From: Tissierellia bacterium
GTDB lineage: Bacteria > Bacillota > Clostridia > Tissierellales > Peptoniphilaceae
NCBI GenBank assembly: GCA_030529425.1
Contig: JAUMWX010000001.1
Coordinates: 310,001-374,000, forward strand
Direction: 5' to 3'
DNA length: 64,000 bases
The position numbers and the translations under genes were made by a program. The notes below the pieces were generated by a model. It was given only the letters and a program-made list of their open reading frames with translations, ran no database searches and had not been told where the DNA came from. This document shows, in pieces, positions 1 to 9,010 of this stretch (position 1 is the first letter of the stretch; every line of letters begins with the position of its first letter).

Positions 1-780
1 AAAGCATTTCTAAATTTTGCGATGAGTCTCGGAGCCGATTATATTGCAACGGGACATTATGCGAGGATTAAAAGAGAGGAAGACGGCTCCGTTACAATGC
101 TTAGAGGTGTTGACCAAAATAAAGATCAGACTTACTTTTTGAGTCAGTTATCTCAGGAACAAATTAAAGATGTCCTGTTTCCGATCGGTGAATTGAACAA
201 GGGAGAGGTTAGAGAAATAGCTAAAAAATATGATTTGGCAACTGCAAATAAAAAGGATTCAACGGGAATTTGTTTTATCGGAGAAAGAAATTTTAAAGAA
301 TTTTTATCAAATTATCTTCCTGCAAAACCGGGGGACATCGTGGATCCGAGCGGAAATAAATTGGGCGAACATTATGGTCTTATGTATCATACTATAGGTC
401 AAAGGAGAGGTTTGGGTATAGGCGGAGAAGGCGAAGCTTGGTTTGTATATGGAAAGGATCTGGAGAAAAATCAATTGCTTGTTTGTCAGGGGGAGGACAA
501 TGAGGAACTTTTTTCAAATCGTCTCTTAGCCTCCGAATTTTCAACAACATTGAACGGGACTTTGGAAAAGGAATTTGATTGTGTCGCAAAATTCAGGTAC
601 AGACAAAAAGATATACCTGTGCATGTTAGATTTTTGGATGATACACATGTAGAGATAACTTACAATCATGTTAAGGCAGTCACTCCCGGACAGGCCGCGG
701 TTCTTTATGACGGAGATATTTGTTTAGGTTCCGCCATAATCGACGAAGTGTACAGAGATGATAAAAAATTGAGAGTATAG
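1..780 (+). CDS. mnmA: tRNA-specific 2-thiouridylase MnmA (5' truncated)
   Basis: This is the C-terminal part of the enzyme that thiolates uridine-34 of tRNA-Lys, -Glu and -Gln, taking sulfur from a cysteine desulfurase relay. The reading frame is open from base 1, so the N-terminal PP-loop and the first catalytic Cys lie outside the window. Visible MnmA motifs are [12 protein letters not shown], the second catalytic Cys in [11 protein letters not shown] and the [10 protein letters not shown] loop, followed by the beta-barrel C-terminal domain. The ATG at base 22 is internal and not the true start. It stops 8 bases before the next gene, which suggests co-transcription. Confidence 0.93.
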   Translation, partial: KAFLNFAMSLGADYIATGHYARIKREEDGSVTMLRGVDQNKDQTYFLSQLSQEQIKDVLFPIGELNKGEVREIAKKYDLATANKKDSTGICFIGERNFKEFLSNYLPAKPGDIVDPSGNKLGEHYGLMYHTIGQRRGLGIGGEGEAWFVYGKDLEKNQLLVCQGEDNEELFSNRLLASEFSTTLNGTLEKEFDCVAKFRYRQKDIPVHVRFLDDTHVEITYNHVKAVTPGQAAVLYDGDICLGSAIIDEVYRDDKKLRV

Positions 781-788
781 GAAAAATA

Positions 789-2069
789 ATGAGAATTTGG
801 ATAAAGGACATTATTGTAATTACGGTAAATGAAGATTTCGATATATTGGAAAATTCAAATGTATATATTGAGGGAAATAGAATTTATCATGTAGGCGGTA
901 GATTGGACGATTTCAATCCTGAAAAAATTATTGACGGAAAAGGAAAAGTGTGCATGCCCGGACTGATAAATGCGCACACTCATATAGGGATGAGCGTTTT
1001 TAGAAATTACGGAAATGATGTAAGTTTGGAAACATGGTTGAGAGAATTTATCTGGCCTATGGAGAAAAAATTGTCTTCAGAGGATATAAAAACATCCTCT
1101 GAATTGGCGATTGCGGAGATGATAGAAACGGGAACAACCACATTTGTGGACATGTATCTGAAGATGGATGAAGTTGCGGAATCTGTTGAAAAATACGGAC
1201 TTAGAGCCGTTTTAACAAAGGGGTTGATTCATCCTGACCAAAACACCTTGGAAAAAGAGACGGATTTTTATAAAAGATGGCATAACTCAGCCGATGGAAA
1301 AATTAAAGTAATGATTGCGCCTCATGCCGTTTATACGAATAGCAGGGAAGAGCTCATCCGGGAAAGCGAATTAGCTAAAAATTTAGATGTAGGAATTCAC
1401 ATACATTTAAATGAGTCTCAAATGGAGGTTGAAAATTCGATTCGGGAAAACGGTTTTTCTCCTCTTGAGTATGCTCACAGTTTGGGAATGATTGATGAGA
1501 AAACTATTGCCGCTCACTGTGTTTGGCTGAGCGAAAAAGAAATTGAAATAGCTAAAACTACCGGGATGACCATGGTTCATAACCCGGCGTCCAATATGAA
1601 ATTGGCTTCAGGCTTTATGAGAGCACAAGAATTATTGGATATGGAGATAAATGTCGCTCTCGGAACGGACGGAGTTTCTTCCAATAATGTTTTAGATATG
1701 TTTGAAGAGATGAAATTGGCTTCCCTTATAGCCAAGGGAAGTACCTTAAATCCGAAAGTCCTAAATGCGAAAACCGTAATAGAAATGGCAACGATTAACG
1801 GAGCCAAGGCTATCGGAATGGAACGAGAGTTGGGCAGGATTAAGAAGGGATATTTGGCGGATTTAATAATTGTTGATTTGGATAATATCAGACATACTCC
1901 AAATACTGATGTGGTAGCATCGATGGTTTACTCAACCTGTGGAAATGATGTAGATACCACAATTGTCGACGGAAAAATATTATATGAGAATAAACGACAT
2001 TGTAAATTGGATGTGAAAAAGCTCATGAGTGAGGTATCTGAAATATTTGATAAATTGAGGAAATCATGA
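789..2069 (+). CDS. Amidohydrolase, MtaD-like (5-methylthioadenosine/SAH deaminase family)
   Basis: A 426-residue metal-dependent deaminase of the amidohydrolase superfamily, probably acting on 5'-methylthioadenosine or S-adenosylhomocysteine in the cytoplasm. Metal-ligand motifs are in the expected order: PGLINAHTHIGM, then HIHLNES, then AAHCVWLSEKEI, then LGTDGVSSNN. Length and the ETWL and GTTTFVDMY segments fit the MtaD/SsnA group. Its stop overlaps the start of the next gene by 4 bases (ATGA). Chlorohydrolase-type or guanine deaminase activity cannot be excluded from sequence alone. Confidence 0.82.
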   Translation: MRIWIKDIIVITVNEDFDILENSNVYIEGNRIYHVGGRLDDFNPEKIIDGKGKVCMPGLINAHTHIGMSVFRNYGNDVSLETWLREFIWPMEKKLSSEDIKTSSELAIAEMIETGTTTFVDMYLKMDEVAESVEKYGLRAVLTKGLIHPDQNTLEKETDFYKRWHNSADGKIKVMIAPHAVYTNSREELIRESELAKNLDVGIHIHLNESQMEVENSIRENGFSPLEYAHSLGMIDEKTIAAHCVWLSEKEIEIAKTTGMTMVHNPASNMKLASGFMRAQELLDMEINVALGTDGVSSNNVLDMFEEMKLASLIAKGSTLNPKVLNAKTVIEMATINGAKAIGMERELGRIKKGYLADLIIVDLDNIRHTPNTDVVASMVYSTCGNDVDTTIVDGKILYENKRHCKLDVKKLMSEVSEIFDKLRKS

Positions 2070-3289
2070 TAGGAATTGATATATTTGAAGTTAAACGGGT
2101 TGAAAAACTTCTGAAAAGAAAGAATTTTTTGAATAGATTTTTTTCTGAAAGTGAAATAAAATATATTTATTCAAAAAAATTTTCACACAATACCATTGCG
2201 GGTCTGATATCGGCAAAAGAAGCGGTATTAAAGGCTTTAGGAATAGGAATTTCCACTGAAATTTCTCTTAGAGATGTAGAAATATTGCACGACAAAGGAG
2301 TGCCTTTTGTAAATATAAAAAACAATTCAATGAGTAGATTGATGAAAAACAGAGATATTGGAAGCTTTGATCTCAGTATTTCTCATGACGGAGGATACGC
2401 AATTTCCGTATGTGAAACAAGGGAAGGCATATTTGTAACTGATGAGATGTTTAAGGAGTTTTTGCCCTTGAGAAGAATTGATTTTCATAAGGGTGATTAT
2501 GGAAAGGTTTTGATTATAGGAGGAAGTTTCGGGCTTACGGGTTCAATTTTAATGTCGTCTATGGCGGCACTAAGATGTGGAACCGGACTTGTATATGTTT
2601 TGCCTCCAAGCATTTTTGCGGACTCAGTACAAAGCAGGACTTATGAACAGATTGTTTTAAGTGTTGATGATGACGGAGAAAAGTTTTTTGGAAATTTTTC
2701 TGAAAAAAAATTATTAAATCATCTTAAAAACATGGATTCCGTGGCTATCGGGATGGGAATGGGAACCGGAGAAAATTCGTTTAGAATGTTGGAAACGGTA
2801 ATTGAAAACTTTGAAGGACCGATTGTAATTGATGCCGACGGGATAAATTGTCTTGTGGAAAAAATTGAAATTTTAAAGAACAGGAAGAACATATACTTAA
2901 CTCCTCATGAGATGGAGTTCTCGAGAATTTCGGGTTGTGACTTGGAGTATATCAAAAACAACAGAGAAGAAACTGCAAAGAATTTTGTAAAAAAATTCGG
3001 GGTTAATTTAGTATTAAAAGGAAATAAAACTATAGTTGTAAACAGAGATGAAATGTATGTGAACAACTCCGGAGATGATTCTTTGGCAACTGCGGGAGCC
3101 GGAGATGTATTGTCCGGGATGTTGGCATCATTCTTGGCTAAAAAACCAAACTTGAACTCCGCAAAATTGGCTGTATATATTCACGGTGTTTCAGGTGAAA
3201 TTTCAGGAAAAAAAATTGGAAAGGATTCTGTTATTGCAAGAGATATAATTGAAAATATATCCGAGGCGATAAAAATATTGAGAAAATGA
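2066..3289 (+). CDS. AcpS-NnrD fusion: holo-ACP synthase plus ADP-dependent NAD(P)H-hydrate dehydratase
   Basis: Two enzymes in one 407-residue chain. Residues 1-118 are AcpS, which transfers 4'-phosphopantetheine to acyl carrier protein: Mg-binding Asp in MIGIDIFEVKRV, FSESEIKY, and the SAKEAVLKALG signature with its Glu near residue 52. Residues about 140-407 are the ribokinase-like NnrD domain that repairs hydrated NAD(P)H: GKVLIIGGS, VIDADGIN, LTPHEMEFSR and the nucleotide/catalytic loop ATAGAGDVLSG near 341-351. No NnrE epimerase domain is present. It overlaps both neighbours by 4 bases. In many Firmicutes acpS and nnr genes are adjacent; here they are fused. Confidence 0.9.
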   Translation: MIGIDIFEVKRVEKLLKRKNFLNRFFSESEIKYIYSKKFSHNTIAGLISAKEAVLKALGIGISTEISLRDVEILHDKGVPFVNIKNNSMSRLMKNRDIGSFDLSISHDGGYAISVCETREGIFVTDEMFKEFLPLRRIDFHKGDYGKVLIIGGSFGLTGSILMSSMAALRCGTGLVYVLPPSIFADSVQSRTYEQIVLSVDDDGEKFFGNFSEKKLLNHLKNMDSVAIGMGMGTGENSFRMLETVIENFEGPIVIDADGINCLVEKIEILKNRKNIYLTPHEMEFSRISGCDLEYIKNNREETAKNFVKKFGVNLVLKGNKTIVVNRDEMYVNNSGDDSLATAGAGDVLSGMLASFLAKKPNLNSAKLAVYIHGVSGEISGKKIGKDSVIARDIIENISEAIKILRK

Positions 3290-4386
3290 GCAATACGAAC
3301 AGACTGATAGTCGATTCAAAAAAAGTTAATAGAAATATAGAAATACTTAAGTCGAAATGCCCGAATTCAGAGTTTTTTGCGGTTATTAAGGCGGATGCAT
3401 ACGGGATGGGTGCCGTTGAATTTGTAAGGCATATGGATCCAATTGTATCGGGATACTGTGTTGCAAATATCGAGGAAGCTATAGAACTTAGGAAATCGGG
3501 AACCAAGAAGGATATTTTGGTTTTGGGCTATATTCATCCCGAAGATATATCAATAGCTTATGAGAATAATATTATGCTTACGATATATGATATTGATATG
3601 GCGAAAAAGATTAATTCCGTATTGGAAGGAGGAAAAATAAGGGTTCACATCAAAATAGATACGGGGCATGGAAGAATTGGATTTTCGACAACGCATGAAG
3701 ATTTGAAAAACATAAAAAGTATATTTGAGTTACAAAATCTTCAAGTGGACGGAGTTTTTTCACATTTTGCAACTGCGGATGAAGAAGATGATTCTTACAC
3801 ATTGATTCAAAAGTCAAAATTCGATTATGTAATTGACAAGCTTGGAAATTTGACCGACGGCATGAGAATTCATCTTTCAAACGATGCCGGAATAATAAAG
3901 CACGGTTTTTGTTACAATATGGTCAGGTCGGGAATTTCTTTACATGGAGTATATCCGTCCGAGTATGTTGAAAAAAGTTGTAACATAGGGCTGGAACCTA
4001 CATTTGAATGGAAAACCAAAATTTCAAAAATTAAATTTCTTGAAAAAGGAGAAAGCATATCTTACGGAAGGACTTTTATTTGTGATAAAAGAATGAAGAT
4101 TGCAACTCTTGCAATCGGTTATGCCGATGGATATAAGCGAGGCCTTTCAAATATAGGATATGTGTTGATAAAAGGTAAAAAAGCTCGAATTTTGGGTAAT
4201 ATTACAATGGATCAGATGATGGTTGATGTGACCGGAATTGATGTTGAAGCAAATGATGATGTGACCTTAATAGGCAGTTCCGAGGGAGAGTACATTGATG
4301 TTAATCAAGTGGCTAAGTGGGCAAATACCATTTCGTATGAGATTTTAACATCTATTTCCAAACGAGTTAAAAGAGAGTGGATATAA
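3286..4386 (+). CDS. alr: Alanine racemase
   Basis: A PLP-dependent enzyme that makes D-alanine for peptidoglycan in the cytoplasm. The PLP lysine lies in FFAVIKADAYGMG near residue 35, the catalytic tyrosine in SISYGRTF, and GYADGYKR and NITMDQMMVDVT are typical of Alr. Full length at 366 residues. The ATG overlaps the preceding stop as ATGA, so it is probably translationally coupled to the AcpS-NnrD fusion. The order acpS-alr-mazF follows the Bacillus arrangement. Confidence 0.95.
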   Translation: MSNTNRLIVDSKKVNRNIEILKSKCPNSEFFAVIKADAYGMGAVEFVRHMDPIVSGYCVANIEEAIELRKSGTKKDILVLGYIHPEDISIAYENNIMLTIYDIDMAKKINSVLEGGKIRVHIKIDTGHGRIGFSTTHEDLKNIKSIFELQNLQVDGVFSHFATADEEDDSYTLIQKSKFDYVIDKLGNLTDGMRIHLSNDAGIIKHGFCYNMVRSGISLHGVYPSEYVEKSCNIGLEPTFEWKTKISKIKFLEKGESISYGRTFICDKRMKIATLAIGYADGYKRGLSNIGYVLIKGKKARILGNITMDQMMVDVTGIDVEANDDVTLIGSSEGEYIDVNQVAKWANTISYEILTSISKRVKREWI

Positions 4387-4397
4387 GAACTATAAAA

Positions 4398-4427
4398 TTG
4401 ACAGAAACTTGACTAATATTATATAAT
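4398..4427 (+). promoter_or_regulatory. Promoter of mazF
   Basis: TTGACA at 4398-4403, an 18-bp spacer and TATAAT at 4422-4427, just after the alr stop. It gives mazF its own transcription start about 20 bases before the SD (AGGGAG). The sequence matches the sigma-A consensus. Confidence 0.8.
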
Positions 4428-4454
4428 TGTTTCATAATTAAAGGGAGTGGATCA

Positions 4455-4802
4455 ATGAAAGTTAAGCGTGGTGATGTGTTTTATGCAGATCTTAGTCCCG
4501 TTGTTGGATCGGAACAAGGAGGTGTAAGGCCGGTATTAATTGTTCAAAATGACATGGGGAATAAGTATAGTCCAACGGTAATAATTGCAGCCATCACATC
4601 TCAAACAAATAAAACCAAACTGCCTACGCATGTTAGTATTGACCCGAATATAGGGTTGCCCAAAAACTCTGTCGTTTTAATGGAACAGGTTAGAACTATA
4701 GATAAAAAGAGGTTACGGGACAAAGTTGGAAGTTTTAATGAGGATACAATGGTCAAGGTGGATCAGGCACTGATGTTATCGGTTGGGCTCAAATGTACAT
4801 AG
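4455..4802 (+). CDS. mazF: MazF/NdoA-type endoribonuclease toxin, no antitoxin gene adjacent
   Basis: A 115-residue sequence-specific mRNA interferase very close to Bacillus NdoA throughout. Visible are the N-terminal [21 protein letters not shown], the catalytic Arg in [10 protein letters not shown], the Thr/Ser region AAITSQTNK, and [12 protein letters not shown]. It looks intact. In Bacillus the order is alr-ndoAI(antitoxin)-ndoA; here only 68 bases separate alr from mazF and they contain a promoter rather than an antitoxin ORF. A hairpin terminator follows directly, so it is a single-gene unit. Confidence 0.93.
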   Translation: MKVKRGDVFYADLSPVVGSEQGGVRPVLIVQNDMGNKYSPTVIIAAITSQTNKTKLPTHVSIDPNIGLPKNSVVLMEQVRTIDKKRLRDKVGSFNEDTMVKVDQALMLSVGLKCT

Positions 4803-4829
4803 GAGAAGTGGATTGCTTCTCCCTTTTTT
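4802..4829 (+). terminator. Terminator after mazF
   Basis: Stem GGAGAAG (4802-4808) pairs with CTTCTCC (4816-4822) and is followed by a T-run. The stem begins at the last base of the mazF stop codon. Confidence 0.85.
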
Positions 4830-4830
4830 A

Positions 4831-4839
4831 TGATATAAT
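4831..4839 (+). promoter_or_regulatory. Extended -10 promoter of the DJ-1/MATE/CDF operon
   Basis: TGATATAAT (extended -10) lies right after the mazF terminator and 20 bases before the DJ-1 gene. No good -35 is visible, because that region is the terminator stem, so the extended -10 probably carries the promoter. Confidence 0.6.
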
Positions 4840-4859
4840 GTTCAAAAGCGAGGTGTGAT

Positions 4860-5429
4860 ATGAAGACATATGTATTACTTAAAAACGGCTTCGAAGAGGT
4901 TGAAGCATTAACTGTTGTTGATTACTTAAGAAGAGCGGACATATCGGTAAAAACAGTGTCCATGGAAAGAGATTTAGAGGTTACGGGAAGTCATCAAATC
5001 AAAATTTTGGCGGATATGCTTTTTGAAAATTTAGATTTTGAAGAAGTTGAATTATTGTTTATCCCGGGCGGAATGCCTGCTGCTGAAGATTTAAGTAATG
5101 ATGCCAAAGTTGTAGAATTGGTTAAATATCTTGATAAAAGAGGAAGAGCTCTCGCATCAATATGTGCAGGTCCGATTGTTTTTGGAAAATCTGATATAAT
5201 AAAAGATAAGAAGATTACTTCATACCCGAGCTTTGAGGAAAAAATTCCAAACTTGGGAGAATACGGCGAAGATCTTGTAGTAGTGTGCGAAAATGTCATT
5301 ACATCACGAGGACCTGCTACTGCGGTTCTTTTAGCCTTGGAATTGATTGAGCTTATAAAGGGAAACAGGATTAGAAATCAAGTTGAAAAGGATATTCTGC
5401 TTGATTTGGTGAGAGGTAAGATTTGTTAA
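4860..5429 (+). CDS. DJ-1/PfpI family protein (YajL/ThiJ type)
   Basis: A 189-residue glutamine-amidotransferase-like fold protein of the DJ-1 family. It has the start YVLLKNGFEEVEAL with the conserved Glu, LFIPGGMP, and the nucleophile elbow SICAGP with the reactive Cys. Such proteins are credited with chaperone, glyoxalase or deglycase roles; the exact activity cannot be read from sequence. SD GAGGTG precedes the ATG. The stop overlaps the TTG start of the MATE gene, so the two are coupled. Confidence 0.85.
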   Translation: MKTYVLLKNGFEEVEALTVVDYLRRADISVKTVSMERDLEVTGSHQIKILADMLFENLDFEEVELLFIPGGMPAAEDLSNDAKVVELVKYLDKRGRALASICAGPIVFGKSDIIKDKKITSYPSFEEKIPNLGEYGEDLVVVCENVITSRGPATAVLLALELIELIKGNRIRNQVEKDILLDLVRGKIC

Positions 5430-6790
5430 AATTAAAAGAATACAGAGTTGAGAGTAAAAATCTTTGGAAGATTTCGTATCCTACCATGATATCCATAGCA
5501 TTGCAAAGCATTTATGACATTGTGGATATTGCGTGGGTTGGACAAATTTCAAAAGAAGCTACCGCCGCTATCACAATTTATTCCGTAATATTTTGGTTAT
5601 TTGCGGTCACTAACGATATCATCGCAAGTTCATCAGTATCTATGCTGTCTCAGGCGTATGGAAAAAATGACTACAGGAGATATCGATATATCTCGGAGCA
5701 AAATTTCGGATTTAAATCCCTGATGGGTATATTGACGGGATTGATTTTGTTGTTAATACAAAAACCGTTGATGATGTTTTTCTTAAATGATTCGTTTTCT
5801 ACAAATTTAGCAATGAAATATGGAGTTGCAAGAACCGTGTTTATGCCGGCGCTGTTTCTTTCATATTCAATAAATACCATTATCAGAGCAACGGGCGATT
5901 CCAAAACGCCTATGAAGATTATGGTTGTTTCCACATTGATGAATTTGATATTGGATCCGATATTTATGTTTGATAAATTCAATATTTTGGGCATGAATTT
6001 TTCAGGTTTCGGAATGGGAATTTTCGGAGCGGCATTGGCTACCAATATTTCCATAATGACTACTATCATATTGGGAATAATTCATCTCAAAAAATTGCCC
6101 AGATATCTTGCACCCGAATATAAAAATATATTTAAGACAAATTGGGATATTGCTTTAGATTTTTTGAAAATCGGACTTCCAAGCGGAATAGAAGGGCTTT
6201 TTAGAAATTTTTCAATGGCGGTATTGATGAAATTTATCACTGCCTACGGAACGGTTGCCGTATCTGCGGCGGGAATAGGTTCAAAATTATTTGCTATAGC
6301 TTTTATGCCGGTTTATGGTTTTTTGATGGGAGGTTCCACTCTCATAGGACAGTATTTAGGTAAGGATGATGTCGAAAAGGCTCAATTGGTGGCGAAGGCA
6401 TCTTCTTACAACAGTGTGGCGTTTCTGTCATTTTTGGTAGGATTTGCATTTATGTTTCCGAGATATTTGATGGGAACATTTATAAAAGATGCTGAAGTAA
6501 TAGAATTAGGGGTTTCTATGATAAGAATTGTAGGACCCGCATTAATTATTTCGGCATTCATATTTGGAAGAGCGGTAGTATTTATAGGTTCGGGATATAA
6601 TAAACCTTTATTGGTGGCTTCTATAATAGCTCGATGGGGGGTTCAGGTTCCTGCATTATTCTTGTTTGTAAATATTTTAGAATTGGAAATAAATGCGATT
6701 TGGTTTACCTTTATCATGGCGGAAGTTGCTGATTTTGTCATATTATACTATTACTATAAATTGGGTAAATGGAAAAAAATGAGGGTATGA
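5423..6790 (+). CDS. MATE family multidrug/Na+ efflux transporter
   Basis: A 455-residue membrane protein with about 12 hydrophobic segments in two similar halves, typical of MATE antiporters that export cationic compounds in exchange for Na+ or H+. Marker stretches are SYPTMISIALQSIYDIVDI, the RATGDSKTPM loop in the first half and GFLMGGSTLIGQYLGK in the second. The start is TTG at 5423, chosen because GAGAGG lies 6 bases upstream and the chain begins like other MATEs. It overlaps the DJ-1 gene by 7 bases. Confidence 0.9.
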   Translation: MLKLKEYRVESKNLWKISYPTMISIALQSIYDIVDIAWVGQISKEATAAITIYSVIFWLFAVTNDIIASSSVSMLSQAYGKNDYRRYRYISEQNFGFKSLMGILTGLILLLIQKPLMMFFLNDSFSTNLAMKYGVARTVFMPALFLSYSINTIIRATGDSKTPMKIMVVSTLMNLILDPIFMFDKFNILGMNFSGFGMGIFGAALATNISIMTTIILGIIHLKKLPRYLAPEYKNIFKTNWDIALDFLKIGLPSGIEGLFRNFSMAVLMKFITAYGTVAVSAAGIGSKLFAIAFMPVYGFLMGGSTLIGQYLGKDDVEKAQLVAKASSYNSVAFLSFLVGFAFMFPRYLMGTFIKDAEVIELGVSMIRIVGPALIISAFIFGRAVVFIGSGYNKPLLVASIIARWGVQVPALFLFVNILELEINAIWFTFIMAEVADFVILYYYYKLGKWKKMRV

Positions 6791-6791
6791 C

Positions 6792-8021
6792 ATGAGCGAA
6801 AAAAAAATTTCAAAAATTCACTGTCCTGAATGTGAAGAGGAATTGTTAAAAAAATTGAGCGCAAAAACAGGACAGGAAATTGTATATGACAAGGAAGAAA
6901 ACAAAATTATTTTTCCTGAATTTGTTGAGGAGGATGTAAAGACCATACTTAAAGCTGAAAAAATATTCTTTTTGGACGAGGATGATTGTTGTTGTGATCA
7001 TGAGCATGAAGATGAATGCTATGAACACGATCATCATAATCACGGAGATTGTTGTGTTGCAGAACACCATGACCATGGTCATCATCATGATCATAAACAC
7101 CACCACCATCATGACCACGGGCATCATCACGGACATCACCATGGGCATCATCACCATCATCATTCTCACGGGAGCAGTTCAAAAAACATCGGGATAGTAT
7201 TTTTGTTGAACTTATGTTTTTCAATAGCGGAATTTGTTTTTGGAAGCATATTCAACTCGACGGCGATAATGTCCGATGCGGTGCATGATTTGGGAGATGC
7301 TTCAAGCATGGGGGTTGCGTGGTATTTCGAAAAAATCAGCATGAAGCATGCCGATTCTGAATATACATTTGGAAAGAGAAGATATTCTTTAGTGGGGGCA
7401 TTAATAACAAATATTATTTTGATAGTGGGTTCGACACTGGTTGTAATTGAATCCGTTCCGAGATTGATTAATCCCGAAGAAGTTTCATATGAAGGAATGT
7501 TTTGGATGGCGATAGTTGCCATCGGAGTGAACGGACTTGCAGCTTGGGTTTTAAGAGATTCATCTTCTAAAAATGAAAAAAGTATGAACCTGCACATGTT
7601 GGAAGATATGCTCGGATGGATTGCGATACTTGTGATGAGTATAATTTTAAGATATAAGCCTTGGTATATTTTGGACTCAATAGTCTCCATTTTTATAGCG
7701 GGATTTATTTTAAAATCGAGTATTCCACTATTTTTGTCAACCGTAAAAATATTTTTGGAAGTCGTTCCTGAAGGAGTAAATATTGAGGAACTCAAGAGGG
7801 AGATTTTGAGTATTGAAAATGTCCACGGAATATCTCATTTACATTATTGGTCACTTGACGGCGAAAAAAATAATTTTGCAGTTACGATATTTACAGATAA
7901 CGACTCAGTTGTTGAACATGAGAGAATAAAAGACGAAATTAATGATTTAGTCAAGAAAAACAATTTAACATGTTCTACGATTCAAGTGGATTTCGATCCT
8001 AAAAAATTATTGGAAAACTGA
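6792..8021 (+). CDS. Cation diffusion facilitator with Cys/His-rich N-terminal extension
   Basis: A 409-residue CDF (ZnT/CzcD-like) metal/proton antiporter. Residues 1-60 form a small domain with a CPEC motif (HCPECEEELLKKL) resembling an HMA-type metal domain. Residues 66-127 are extremely His-rich (about 30 His, plus Cys pairs), presumably a metal buffer. From about 133 follow six membrane segments with the Zn-type HxxxD pairs, HDLGD in TM2 and HMLED in TM5, then a cytoplasmic C-terminal domain. It starts 1 base after the MATE gene. Zn is the likeliest substrate; Ni or Co are possible. Confidence 0.9.
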   Translation: MSEKKISKIHCPECEEELLKKLSAKTGQEIVYDKEENKIIFPEFVEEDVKTILKAEKIFFLDEDDCCCDHEHEDECYEHDHHNHGDCCVAEHHDHGHHHDHKHHHHHDHGHHHGHHHGHHHHHHSHGSSSKNIGIVFLLNLCFSIAEFVFGSIFNSTAIMSDAVHDLGDASSMGVAWYFEKISMKHADSEYTFGKRRYSLVGALITNIILIVGSTLVVIESVPRLINPEEVSYEGMFWMAIVAIGVNGLAAWVLRDSSSKNEKSMNLHMLEDMLGWIAILVMSIILRYKPWYILDSIVSIFIAGFILKSSIPLFLSTVKIFLEVVPEGVNIEELKREILSIENVHGISHLHYWSLDGEKNNFAVTIFTDNDSVVEHERIKDEINDLVKKNNLTCSTIQVDFDPKKLLEN

Positions 8022-8022
8022 T

Positions 8023-8859
8023 ATGGAGTGGATTATTGTAATATTTTTGTTGGCGACGGCATTTTTTATATATGTAATTTATGAGAATGAAAATCCGATA
8101 CTGGAAGAGATAAATTTATACTCAAAAAAAGCATGTAAAAAGATAACCATACTTCATATTTCCGATTTGCACAGTAAATTATTCGGACATAATCAAAAAA
8201 GGTTAATAAAATTGATTCCCGGTGATATTGATTTGATACTTTTGACGGGAGATTTGGTGGACAGAAGACTTAAAAATACTGAAAACCCGTTAAAATTGAT
8301 AGAAAATTTGAGGGATATACCTAAGATTTACATCCGAGGCAACCACGAAAAAGGAATAGAGAATTACGGAGCATTCAAATCTGAAATGGAAAGGCTGGGG
8401 GTCTCAGTCCTTCAAAATCAAATTTTGGAAATAGAAATACAGGGAAATAAATTATCTGTAATAGGGCTTGATGATCCCAGAGAATATAAAAATCTGAAAA
8501 AAGTAAAGGATATAGATGAGAAAGCAGTTCTCGAAAGTAATCTTTCAAGACTTCTAAGGGATGCCAAGTCGGATTTTAAAATCTTGCTGTCTCACAGACC
8601 TGAGTTTTTTGACATGTATGTTGAAAGCGGAGTAGATTATGTTTTTTCAGGACATGCTCACGGTGGATATGTGCAAATATTCGGCAGGGGATTATTTGCG
8701 GCTGAACAGGGTTTTTTCGCCAAATATGCGGGCGGAGTATTTAAAAAACAATCTACTACAATGATTAACAGCAGAGGGCTTGGAAATAACTTTGCATTTG
8801 TTAAGAGGGTATTTAACAGACCTCATATTACAAAGGTTAATATTTACGCAGAGAAATAG
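8023..8859 (+). CDS. Membrane-anchored metallophosphoesterase (YkuE-like)
   Basis: A 278-residue calcineurin-like phosphoesterase. One N-terminal hydrophobic segment (residues 3-20) anchors it. The five metal motifs are in order: HISDLHS, TGDLVDR, RGNHEKG, LSHRPEF and SGHAHGG. Members of this group act on phospholipid headgroups or UDP-diacylglucosamine-like lipids, or have unknown substrates. It is the last gene of the MATE-CDF operon, beginning 1 base after the CDF stop. Confidence 0.87.
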   Translation: MEWIIVIFLLATAFFIYVIYENENPILEEINLYSKKACKKITILHISDLHSKLFGHNQKRLIKLIPGDIDLILLTGDLVDRRLKNTENPLKLIENLRDIPKIYIRGNHEKGIENYGAFKSEMERLGVSVLQNQILEIEIQGNKLSVIGLDDPREYKNLKKVKDIDEKAVLESNLSRLLRDAKSDFKILLSHRPEFFDMYVESGVDYVFSGHAHGGYVQIFGRGLFAAEQGFFAKYAGGVFKKQSTTMINSRGLGNNFAFVKRVFNRPHITKVNIYAEK

Positions 8860-8890
8860 AAATGTGGTGTGATGCCATATTTCTATTTTT
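8856..8890 (+). terminator. Terminator after the phosphoesterase gene
   Basis: ATAGAAATGTGG (8856-8867) pairs with CCATATTTCTAT (8875-8886), 12 bp with one G-T, followed by T-rich sequence. The stop codon lies in the left arm. Confidence 0.82.
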
Positions 8891-8965
8891 TATATATGAT
8901 TTTGTCGCAATTTTTAAAATATTTATTGTATTGTGTTAATGACTTTCTATGATTCAACTATTTTG

Positions 8966-8974
8966 TGATATAAT
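8966..8974 (+). promoter_or_regulatory. Extended -10 promoter of the apt-aro operon
   Basis: TGATATAAT 36 bases before the apt ATG, with no convincing -35. It is the same extended -10 seen before several other operons in the window. No T-box or other leader RNA fits in the short 5' region. Confidence 0.65.
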
Positions 8975-9010
8975 ATAATAGAATATGTTTTCAGATTAGC
9001 GGAGGAAAGT

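Noticed and set aside
7066-7180. A tandem-repeat or CRISPR-like array in the CAT/CAC-rich stretch
   Set aside because: Units are irregular, lack spacers and are in frame with the CDF protein.
6846-7224. Open frames rich in Met, Asp or His on both strands across the His-rich part of the CDF gene
   Set aside because: They are by-products of repeated CAT/CAC codons; none has an SD or similarity, and the CDF frame explains the composition.
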